A DNA stretch of 26,721 nt from an uncultured Blautia sp. (GTDB lineage Bacteria; Bacillota; Clostridia; Lachnospirales; Lachnospiraceae): positions 1-26,721 of the forward strand of contig UQMI01000048.1 in the NCBI GenBank assembly GCA_900542045.1. Reading direction: 5' to 3'. Numbering within the stretch: the stretch's first letter is position 1; the number at the start of each line of letters is the position of its first letter. The notes under the pieces were generated by a model. The model was not told the DNA's origin and ran no database searches. It was given only the letters and a program-made list of their open reading frames with translations. This document shows positions 6,577 through 11,819 of the stretch, one piece after another. The position numbers and the translations under genes were made by a program.

Positions 6577-6818
6577 AAAAACCACCCCCTTTTCCGCAGG
6601 ATTCGGAAAGGGTTGGAGCACGTCCCCCGGCTACCCGGGCAAGTATATTATTGTCAATATGCAGGATATCTCCCAATAATTTTGGGTTGAGTGGCTACTG
6701 TCGAAATTTCGACCGTGCGGGAAATTAAGGTTTCATGCCAAATGCGATCTTTCTGCCTCATATTGGGATGAAAGTTATTCGTTCTCTTTCTTTATCTGTA
6801 ATTGTACTAGCTGATTCT
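6577..6818. promoter_or_regulatory. Toxin 2 leader/promoter region and palindromes (no gene)
   Basis: This stretch between toxin 2 and the repressor gene holds the toxin 2 5' leader (pairing repeat at 6618-6629), a possible minus-strand -10 (TATACT, plus 6651-6656 region), a 5-bp-arm palindrome CCCAATAATTTTGGG near 6672-6686, a perfect 14-bp palindrome GTCGAAATTTCGAC (6700-6713) and an imperfect hairpin (6731-6742 / 6762-6773) that could end the repressor mRNA. I see no coding sequence. Confidence 0.5.
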
Positions 6819-7220
6819 TTACTTCTTGGATCGGCTTAAATTCTGACAATATTCTGGAACTTTGCTCATATCTTCTGTGTATTCAAGAACTTTAACTTGC
6901 CCTTTAATGTTTAGATGATTAAAAAAATCATTAAGCAAGGCTTCTCTTTTGCCTGAGGATAAACTATAAAAATCGATTTGTCTTGTAGATATTTCGTTTT
7001 CTTCTGGAGTAATTCCATACAACAAGTTATACAGAACGCTTCCAGGCTTGATGCCTAAAGCATGTTCTATTTTTTTTACTTTGTCAATTCCAACACTGTC
7101 GGTATCTCTATCAATCATAGAGTAGATAGTGGTAGCGGGAATTCCAGTTGCTTTAGATAATTCACTTACAGATACAACAAGCTCTTCTAAAACTATTCCT
7201 AGTTGCTTTCCAAATCCCAT
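6819..7220 (-). CDS. XRE-family phage repressor (CI-like)
   Basis: The 133-aa protein has an N-terminal XRE helix-turn-helix (about residues 17-57: VSELSKATGIPATTIYSMI..) and a C-terminal extension without an S24 protease motif. It is likely a dimerising repressor controlled by something other than RecA-driven self-cleavage. The ATG at 7220 is preceded by AAGGAGG. It is divergent from the Cro-like gene at 7357, and the three TACGCTATAG-type operators at 7282-7341 lie between them. It should keep the element quiescent by blocking the early promoter at 7303-7331. Confidence 0.85.
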   Translation of the reverse strand: MGFGKQLGIVLEELVVSVSELSKATGIPATTIYSMIDRDTDSVGIDKVKKIEHALGIKPGSVLYNLLYGITPEENEISTRQIDFYSLSSGKREALLNDFFNHLNIKGQVKVLEYTEDMSKVPEYCQNLSRSKK

Positions 7221-7281
7221 AAGAACCTCCTTATTTTATATTGATATTATCATAACTTATCAAATATGTAAATTGCAAGAA

Positions 7282-7341
7282 TACGCTGTAGCAAAAAAAA
7301 TATTGACAACTACGCTATAGAGTATTAATATTACGCTATAG
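7282..7341. promoter_or_regulatory. Three-site repressor/Cro operator
   Basis: TACGCTGTAG (7282-7291), TACGCTATAG (7311-7320) and TACGCTATAG (7332-7341) lie in the divergent region. The middle copy extends to TACGCTATAGAGTA, a near palindrome, and sits inside the -35/-10 spacer of the early promoter. The third covers the transcription start and lies exactly 21 bp (two helical turns) from the middle one. This resembles a lambda-type operator. Confidence 0.75.
7303..7331 (+). promoter_or_regulatory. Early promoter (PR-like)
   Basis: TTGACA (7303-7308), a 17-bp spacer and TAATAT (7326-7331) read into the Cro-like gene. An operator copy fills the spacer. Confidence 0.8.
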
Positions 7342-7356
7342 AGAGGAGGTGTAAAA

Positions 7357-7557
7357 ATGAGAATCAACGATATGAAATTTAATATCGCTCTAGCAAACAG
7401 CGGTCTAACAATTACGCAGGCCGCAGAACGAGCAGGAATAAGCAGGCAACGCTATGGCGTGATTTTAAACCAGAAAAATGTCACGCCTCAGGCTGCCGGA
7501 AAGATTGCAAAAGGCTTGGGCGTAGACGTAACCGAAATTATCGAACCAGAAAATTGA
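7357..7557 (+). CDS. Small XRE-family regulator (Cro-like)
   Basis: The 66-aa protein is almost entirely one XRE helix-turn-helix domain (about residues 17-55: LTITQAAERAGISRQRYGVIL.., with the second half ..AGKIAKGLGVDVTEII). GAGGAGGTG lies 5-6 nt upstream of the ATG. It is the first gene of the early rightward operon, divergent from the repressor and sharing its operators. That position is diagnostic for a Cro-type antagonist. It could also serve as an activator of later genes. Confidence 0.85.
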   Translation: MRINDMKFNIALANSGLTITQAAERAGISRQRYGVILNQKNVTPQAAGKIAKGLGVDVTEIIEPEN

Positions 7558-7561
7558 CAGT

Positions 7562-7586
7562 CTGGGCGGGCTGGATCAGGGAATGA
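7562..7586. repeat. Copy 2 of the 25-bp repeat, in the early operon
   Basis: CTGGGCGGGCTGGATCA (7562-7578) plus GGGAATGA lies in the gap between the Cro-like gene and the next gene, in the sense orientation of the early transcript. It matches 6049-6073 except for two A-to-G changes. Confidence 0.75.
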
Positions 7587-7600
7587 AAGAGAGGGAAGTT

Positions 7601-7804
7601 ATGACGAAAGAAGAACTAGGGCAAATAATCTATGATGAGGAAAAACGGCTTGGGGTTGGCAGCGCAGAGTTTATACAGCGGCACCAGGAAATTATGGAAC
7701 AGTGCTCTGCCCTGTTGATGAAAGGAGGCGAAAAAGATGTCGATGATGTTCACGGCAAAAGAACTAAGCAATGTCCTGAAAGTCTCAGAGTCGCAAGCGT
7801 ATAA
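7601..7804 (+). CDS. Small early protein of unknown function
   Basis: The 67-aa acidic protein begins MTKEELGQIIYDEEKRLG and has no recognised domain. The ATG at 7601 is preceded by GAGGGAAG; a further in-frame ATG at 7583 has no clear ribosome binding site. Its last 22 codons overlap the following helix-turn-helix gene in another frame, and the tail (..DVHGKRTKQCPESLRVASV) looks unlike a conserved protein end. The gene may originally have stopped near 7740. Confidence 0.5.
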   Translation: MTKEELGQIIYDEEKRLGVGSAEFIQRHQEIMEQCSALLMKGGEKDVDDVHGKRTKQCPESLRVASV

Positions 7805-7940
7805 GCTTATTCGGGAAATGAATGCGGAACTAAAAAATGATGGTTATTTGATTGTGCGGGGAAAGATACCGGCTGCATATGTGGAAAGAAGATTTTTTGG
7901 GGTGAAGAAAAATGACGAAGATGACTATACCGGACGATGA
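7737..7940 (+). CDS. Helix-turn-helix protein, excisionase-like
   Basis: The 67-aa protein starts MSMMFTAKELSNVLKVSESQAYKLI, a winged-helix/MerR-like HTH of the kind seen in small excisionase and DNA-binding proteins of Firmicutes mobile elements, followed by ..NDGYLIVRGKIPAAYVERRFFG. AAAGGAGG lies 9 nt upstream of the ATG. It overlaps the genes before and after it, so it is translated as part of the early operon. An Xis role fits the integrase-bearing element, but it could be another regulator. Confidence 0.65.
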   Translation: MSMMFTAKELSNVLKVSESQAYKLIREMNAELKNDGYLIVRGKIPAAYVERRFFGVKKNDEDDYTGR

Positions 7941-8421
7941 GTTTGCGGAAATCTGCGCTGGTATGGAGGCAGCTGAAAAATCTGGGTTGTTTGAGGAAAT
8001 GTTTAACTGTGAGTGTCGGTCGAATGCTCAGTCGATCAATAAAGAGGCACTTTTGGATCAAATGCATACCGGTATGCACCTTTACAGATCGACTTTTAAA
8101 AAAATTTATGGGTATGAGTTGTCCTATCCTGGTTTTGCTGAGCAGGCCATTTCCCGGCTTGGGGATCTGGGATGCAAAAAGGCCCGGCATTATTATGAAG
8201 TTGTCCGAGGCAAAATCGAAGAACAGTACGATCAGGATATGAAAAAGGCAGGTGCATGGTTCAGGGAGCAATGCGAAAAAGAGCGGAAGGAATTGCAAAG
8301 AAAGGCGGTGATTGAGTCACGGAAAGAGCAAGAAGCGGAACAATTGAAAGCGGACTTACAGCAGAAGAGCGACAGAGAGCTATTAATCTTATTGCAGAGG
8401 CTGAAGCAGAGCGGCGCATAA
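7912..8421 (+). CDS. Hypothetical early protein with coiled-coil C-terminus
   Basis: I do not recognise a family for this 169-aa protein. Residues 1-100 are mixed alpha/beta in character. Residues from about 105 to the end are highly charged and helical (..KKAGAWFREQCEKERKELQRK.. ..KEQEAEQLKADLQQKSDRELLILLQRL..), suggesting a coiled coil. The ATG at 7912 lies inside the preceding gene. The next gene's reading frame is open back into the last 106 nt of this one (from 8316), in the -1 frame relative to it. A fused product by frameshifting is conceivable but no strong slippery heptamer is visible. Confidence 0.6.
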   Translation: MTKMTIPDDEFAEICAGMEAAEKSGLFEEMFNCECRSNAQSINKEALLDQMHTGMHLYRSTFKKIYGYELSYPGFAEQAISRLGDLGCKKARHYYEVVRGKIEEQYDQDMKKAGAWFREQCEKERKELQRKAVIESRKEQEAEQLKADLQQKSDRELLILLQRLKQSGA

Positions 8422-8489
8422 GTGGAAAGGCGGTTTTTAACAAAGGAAAGTTCCAGCCTTTAAAACAGGATCGAGAAAAAATTTCTCTT

Positions 8490-9524
8490 GTGCGTATGTC
8501 CGATGTGAAAGAAGAAGAGGTCGCGTGGTTATATCAGCCTTATGTGCCACGGGGGAAAGTGACGATCTGCGCAGCGTACCCCGGAACAGGGAAAACATAT
8601 CTGCTTTGTTATATGGCGGCATGTGTGTCTACCGGAAAAAGTTTCTTTAATCAGGTTCCTTTTAAGAATGATCCAGGGAGGGTGATCTATTTGACAGCAG
8701 AGGACGGGATTGGCGACACAATTAAAAAGCGACTCCGGATCTGTGGGGCAAATATGGATAATATAGCGACAGTGACGGAAAAAACAGCTTTGCAGTTCGA
8801 TAGTCCAGAGATAGAGGGCTTTATGAGTGACTTTAAGCCTGATCTGATGATATTCGATCCGTTCCAGGCATACATAGGCGCAGAGATCAACATGAACGCT
8901 CCGAACGAGACGCGGGACAAGCTGAACCGGATCGCCGATCTGGCAGAGAAATACAGTGTTGCGGTTGTGCTGATCTGTCACTTTAATAAGAACGGAAAAG
9001 GGGATGCGATCACCAGAGTTCTTGGATCTACGGATATTATGGGGATCTGTCGGAGTTATATCGCGCTCGGACCTGTACCGGGAGAAGATGACATGAAATT
9101 TATGTCCCATGAGAAGTCAAGCCTTGCAAAGCGGGGAAAAACGATTCTTTTTGAAATTGATCCGGATAAGGGCGGAGTTGTTTATTTGGGGGAAAATAAC
9201 CTGACAATGGACGACTACACAGCAATCAGGAACAAGAAGCGGGTAAGTAACGCTCCGGCGGTAGAGGCAGCGAAACAGTTTATTGTGAACAATATGCCGG
9301 AAGGACGGAGACTTACGAAAGAGATTAAAAACTTAGCGGCAGCGAACAGGATTTCTGATAGTTCATTAAAGCGAGCTAAGGCGGAACTTGGAATTATTAG
9401 CAGAAATACGAAAACTTTTCCGGCTCAAGCGGAATGGATTCTGCCAGGGCATGAAGAGGATCAGTCAGAAGAACCAGAGCCAGTGCAGGAAGAACTTGAT
9501 TTACGGATAGAAGAATCCCTATAG
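8490..9524 (+). CDS. RepA-like AAA ATPase / replicative helicase
   Basis: The 344-aa protein is a RecA-fold AAA_25/RepA-type ATPase. Walker A is AAYPGTGKTY (about residues 28-37), Walker B is DLMIFDPF (118-125), and there is a sensor-like LICHFNK at 161-167. A C-terminal winged-helix-like segment (about 258-315: APAVEAAKQFI..LTKEIKNLAAANRISDSSLKRAKAELGI) probably binds DNA. It likely unwinds the element's origin, and repeat-rich DNA follows directly (9540-9693). The start is uncertain. GTG 8490 or ATG 8496 have no ribosome binding site, and family members normally carry extra sequence before the K-x-x-LV-x-MSDV motif. That sequence is present here (QDREKISLVRMSDV) upstream of 8490 without any ATG, GTG or TTG. 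Confidence 0.85.
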   Translation: MRMSDVKEEEVAWLYQPYVPRGKVTICAAYPGTGKTYLLCYMAACVSTGKSFFNQVPFKNDPGRVIYLTAEDGIGDTIKKRLRICGANMDNIATVTEKTALQFDSPEIEGFMSDFKPDLMIFDPFQAYIGAEINMNAPNETRDKLNRIADLAEKYSVAVVLICHFNKNGKGDAITRVLGSTDIMGICRSYIALGPVPGEDDMKFMSHEKSSLAKRGKTILFEIDPDKGGVVYLGENNLTMDDYTAIRNKKRVSNAPAVEAAKQFIVNNMPEGRRLTKEIKNLAAANRISDSSLKRAKAELGIISRNTKTFPAQAEWILPGHEEDQSEEPEPVQEELDLRIEESL

Positions 9525-9735
9525 ACAAACTTTTTAACCTGACCCAACAGGAAAAAAGCCTATAAAATCAATATTTTTACAGTTGAGCCAATTTGAACCA
9601 ACTGTCAGCACTGTCAGAACAGTGAGACAGGCAGGTCAGTTTGACCCAGCAGGAGAAAGCCCACAAAATCAAGGGTTTTGTACAGTTGAACCAGGGTAGT
9701 TTAGTTATCTATAAGGCGTAAGGGAGGCGATAGTT
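9525..9735. repeat. Repeat-rich intergenic region, candidate replication origin
   Basis: Two copies of a roughly 51-bp direct repeat (9540-9590 and 9642-9693) share TGACCCARCAGG, AAAGCC, AAAATCAA, TTTT and ACAGTTGARCCA. Between them lie ACAGTTG (9580-9586) paired with CAACTGT (9599-9605), and a cluster of CTGTCAG / ACAGTGAGACAG motifs. The location directly after a RepA-like helicase gene and the AT-rich runs suggest an origin. No gene is visible. Confidence 0.55.
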
Positions 9736-9960
9736 ATGGAGCTAAGAAAAGGCGGAAAAGTATTTAATATGTTCCACGATTACTGGCAGTTGCTCAACAA
9801 ACGCTGGCAGGTGAAGCAAGACGAGGAATACTGGGACGGCCTTTGCAAGGATTTGGATCAGTTCTACGAGAAGTATCATACAGACTTTGCCAAGGCGCTT
9901 ACATTGGCCTTGGCCGCAGAGTTGGAAAGGAAGTTTAGGAATGAAAAACCAGTTATATAA
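9736..9960 (+). CDS. Hypothetical phage protein
   Basis: The 74-aa, mainly helical protein (MELRKGGKVFNMFHDYWQLL..) has the look of small accessory proteins found next to replication genes in Firmicutes prophages. GGGAGG sits 8-9 nt before the ATG. It overlaps the next gene by 20 nt, indicating translational coupling. I assign no function. Confidence 0.6.
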   Translation: MELRKGGKVFNMFHDYWQLLNKRWQVKQDEEYWDGLCKDLDQFYEKYHTDFAKALTLALAAELERKFRNEKPVI

Positions 9961-10237
9961 CAAATTACAGCTTTTTGGATATGAAGAAGACAGCGCAGTT
10001 GACAGCTTCGCTGATATTTTAAGGGAAAACGGAGAGATGGTTGGCGATATGTCGGATGAAGCGATAGCGATACTTACGGTTGCCAGCAAGCTGGTGGATC
10101 TTGAGCGGATCACGGAACTTTTAGAACGGATCGCTGACACGACTGACCAATTAAATCTTTGTATCCAGCGAGGGAACGGCAGGAACCGGATTATTTTTGG
10201 CGGAGAGGTATCCGCAGATATTTATCATGGCGAATAA
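9941..10237 (+). CDS. Hypothetical protein
   Basis: The 98-aa acidic protein begins MKNQLYNKLQLFGYEEDSA. Its helical middle (..SDEAIAILTVASKLVDLERITELLERIADTTDQL..) could form a coiled coil or dimer interface. The start at 9941 is preferred because AAGGAAG lies upstream; a longer frame to 9887 overlaps the previous gene without a signal. No family recognised. Confidence 0.6.
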   Translation: MKNQLYNKLQLFGYEEDSAVDSFADILRENGEMVGDMSDEAIAILTVASKLVDLERITELLERIADTTDQLNLCIQRGNGRNRIIFGGEVSADIYHGE

Positions 10238-10257
10238 AAAGAAAGGAGATCGATATC

Positions 10258-10581
10258 ATGAAGAAAGTTGTTTACCTTAACCCGGTATTTGAAGCGGAGG
10301 ACCTGAAGGAGTATGAAGGGTTTACACTGCAGAGCGTGAAAGATGCGGATACAGACGATGCTGAGCATCAGATATTTTTGAAGTTCGTAAAAGATGATCG
10401 ATATGGAGAAATTTCTGTTTTGCCGGAACTGACGCACGCAAGCTGCGTGATGGAGGCCCAGGTGGATCAGGAACTGACATGCCAGGACATGAAGGAACAG
10501 ATTTATGAGATGCTGGAGGCGGCAGGAGAAGATGCGCGCCGGTGTGTGTATCATTTTTTAAAGGCACTTGAAAGAGAGTAG
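10258..10581 (+). CDS. Hypothetical protein
   Basis: The 107-aa acidic protein (MKKVVYLNPVFEAEDLKEYEGF..) starts at 10258 behind a strong AAAGGAGAT ribosome binding site. The N-terminal half looks beta-rich and the C-terminal half helical (..CQDMKEQIYEMLEAAGEDARR..). It lies between two other small unknown genes of the element. No domain recognised. Confidence 0.6.
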   Translation: MKKVVYLNPVFEAEDLKEYEGFTLQSVKDADTDDAEHQIFLKFVKDDRYGEISVLPELTHASCVMEAQVDQELTCQDMKEQIYEMLEAAGEDARRCVYHFLKALERE

Positions 10582-10593
10582 GGAGGCATGCAA

Positions 10594-10707
10594 ATGACTG
10601 AGTTGAACAAATTGCTTCAAAAATTGGACGGATCTGAAGATGGACGGATCGTCCGGCAAGTGTACGCGATTCTTTACAGGTATTTGGAGAAGCGCGGAAG
10701 ACTGTAA
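10594..10707 (+). CDS. Very small protein (37 aa)
   Basis: A short frame from ATG 10594 to TAA 10707 encodes MTELNKLLQKLDGSEDGR and then ..VYAILYRYLEKRGRL. GGGAGG (10581-10586) sits 7 nt upstream, which selects the second of two nearby ATGs. The peptide is amphipathic and helical with a basic end. It follows the previous gene immediately and is followed by a hairpin. Real but of unknown function. Confidence 0.5.
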   Translation: MTELNKLLQKLDGSEDGRIVRQVYAILYRYLEKRGRL

Positions 10708-10713
10708 AAATAA

Positions 10714-10745
10714 GCCCCATAGGGAACGGCAACTCTCTATGGGGC
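10714..10745 (-). terminator. Hairpin, terminator-like on the minus strand
   Basis: A perfect 9-bp stem GCCCCATAG (10714-10722) / CTATGGGGC (10737-10745). Only the minus strand has a following U-rich stretch (CTTATTTTT), so it would stop antisense rather than operon transcription. It may also serve as an RNA-processing or stability hairpin in the operon mRNA. Confidence 0.5.
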
Positions 10746-10802
10746 ATGAGTGAAACTACGATTACATAATAGCAGAATCTTCAAAGGAAAGGAAGAGGGA
10801 AT

Positions 10803-11048
10803 ATGAAAGACGTATACGGAAGAGAAATGCCGCCGTGTCTATATGATAAAAATGATACAATGCGAATGCTGGGCAATCAACACTCTGCTGGGCCATTTTG
10901 GTTCAACGATGTAGTACAGAGGGAGATTAAAGAGATTGTTGAAGCGATGCCGCATTCTTTTACCATAACTGCCGCAAGTGATATATTCATGTTGGGATAT
11001 ATACACGGTAAGCGCGCGGAGCGTGCCAGAAGGAAGGGGAAGGTTTAG
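10803..11048 (+). CDS. Hypothetical protein
   Basis: The 81-aa protein (MKDVYGREMPPCLYDKND..) has a basic C-terminus (HGKRAERARRKGKV). AAAGGAAAG..GAGG lies before the ATG. The segment ..AASDIFMLGYIHGKRAERARRK.. is a pattern I associate with small unknown phage proteins, but I cannot name a family. The next gene's ribosome binding site follows directly. Confidence 0.6.
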   Translation: MKDVYGREMPPCLYDKNDTMRMLGNQHSAGPFWFNDVVQREIKEIVEAMPHSFTITAASDIFMLGYIHGKRAERARRKGKV

Positions 11049-11064
11049 GAAGGAGAACGGGGTC

Positions 11065-11418
11065 ATGACCAAGGAAGAATATGTAACATATATTACGAAG
11101 CGCGTGTGTGAAATGGACGATGTCGGCCGTTTAAATCGAATCCTTAATTATGTAATGAAGGAGCATAGAAAGGATTCTGGAAGAATAGAGGCCCGGAGCG
11201 ATCCGGATGCGATAGGGCAGGCAAAGAAGCTGATGACACGGATTAGAGTATCGTATAACGGTGAAGCAGAGCTTTTAGGGTTGCTGAAAGTGCTTCCAGA
11301 GCCGACAGGCAGGGTAAAGCGTAAGAAAAAAGGCGAATACAGCCTTGCCTATATTGATATCAAAAGTGAGGATTTATATGCCATTTTTGCTACGAAAAAT
11401 GTGCGCGAGCCAGCATAA
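11065..11418 (+). CDS. Hypothetical basic protein
   Basis: The 117-aa protein starts at MTKEEYVTYITKRVCEMDD (ATG 11065, with AAGGAGAACGGGG upstream). It contains a lysine-rich stretch (GRVKRKKKGEY) about three quarters of the way along. Helical N-terminus and basic C-terminus suggest nucleic-acid contact, but no motif proves it. It is the last gene before the structured leader region at 11434-11571. Confidence 0.6.
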   Translation: MTKEEYVTYITKRVCEMDDVGRLNRILNYVMKEHRKDSGRIEARSDPDAIGQAKKLMTRIRVSYNGEAELLGLLKVLPEPTGRVKRKKKGEYSLAYIDIKSEDLYAIFATKNVREPA

Positions 11419-11433
11419 TATGCGGCATTTTCG

Positions 11434-11462
11434 TTGTATACCCCCGGGGTGTATGATATAAT
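11434..11462 (+). promoter_or_regulatory. Promoter with G/C-tract palindrome in the spacer
   Basis: TTGTAT (11434-11439), a 17-bp spacer and TATAAT (11457-11462). The spacer contains ATACCCCCGGGGTGTAT, a near palindrome resembling G-tract operators of CsoR/FrmR-type repressors. It drives the leader RNA and probably the cold-shock-domain gene; the predicted start is near 11469. Confidence 0.65.
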
Positions 11463-11468
11463 TGATAT

Positions 11469-11571
11469 AGAATAAATATAGCAGTACCGCAACAGAAGTT
11501 GTAAGTCCAGAAGGACGTGGGAAATGACTGAACGCAATTTTGCGTCAAGTTGATCCTGCGTCCTTTTTTTT
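11469..11571 (+). ncRNA. Structured leader RNA or small RNA with attenuator-like ending
   Basis: Two consecutive tetraloop hairpins, CAAC-AGAA-GTTG (11490-11501) and GTCC-AGAA-GGAC (11505-11516), are followed by ACGCA / TGCGT (11532-11536 / 11541-11545) and a T-run. AAGGACG (11511-11517) can instead pair with CGTCCTT (11559-11565) just before eight Ts, forming a terminator that competes with the second hairpin. The RNA is either a roughly 100-nt sRNA or a 5' leader that attenuates the cold-shock-domain gene 28 nt downstream. I do not recognise a known family. Confidence 0.5.
11511..11571 (+). terminator. Intrinsic terminator at the end of the leader RNA
   Basis: AAGGACG (11511-11517) pairs with CGTCCTT (11559-11565), with an inner ACGCA/TGCGT hairpin, and an eight-T run at 11564-11571 follows. 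It lies between the promoter at 11434-11462 and the gene at 11599. Confidence 0.6.
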
Positions 11572-11598
11572 CTATGTGGTCAGCAGAAAGGAGAAACA

Positions 11599-11817
11599 AT
11601 GCAAGGGACAGTTACAATGTTCAAGCCTGAACGTGGGTACGGTTTTATTTTGGGCGAGAACGGCGAAAGCTACTTTGTTCATCATACCTCCATTCTCATG
11701 CCCGGTTTCCGATATCTGGAGAGGGGACAGGAAGTGGTATTTGAGGAAAGTGATAAAGCAGATAAGCGTGGAAAAGTAGCGGCAAAGGTAAGGCCAGTTC
11801 AGAAAGGAGATATTTAA
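11599..11817 (+). CDS. Cold-shock-domain (CspA-like) protein
   Basis: The 72-aa protein has the cold-shock fold: GTVTMFKPERGYGFI (RNP1-like RGYGFI at 12-17, canonical KGFGFI) and YFVHHTSI (RNP2-like at 25-32), then ..L..GQEVVFE.. and ..AAKVRPV. Such proteins bind single-stranded RNA or DNA and melt RNA structure; some act as transcription antiterminators. It has an AAAGGAG ribosome binding site. Its position behind a leader with an attenuator-like terminator suggests it could control its own operon. RNP1 and RNP2 differ slightly from host Csp consensus, consistent with a phage-borne divergent copy. Confidence 0.85.
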   Translation: MQGTVTMFKPERGYGFILGENGESYFVHHTSILMPGFRYLERGQEVVFEESDKADKRGKVAAKVRPVQKGDI

Positions 11818-11819
11818 GG

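Noticed and set aside
8311..8421. Programmed -1 frameshift joining the 169-aa protein to the replication ATPase
   Set aside because: Frame geometry permits it, but I found no convincing slippery heptamer or downstream stem; kept only as one explanation in the start-codon finding.
9540..9693. CRISPR array
   Set aside because: Only two imperfect copies of a 51-bp unit, with no regular spacers and no cas genes.
11469..11571. Retron msr-msd or CRISPR tracr-like RNA
   Set aside because: No reverse transcriptase, Cas gene or repeat array is nearby; the leader or sRNA explanation is simpler.
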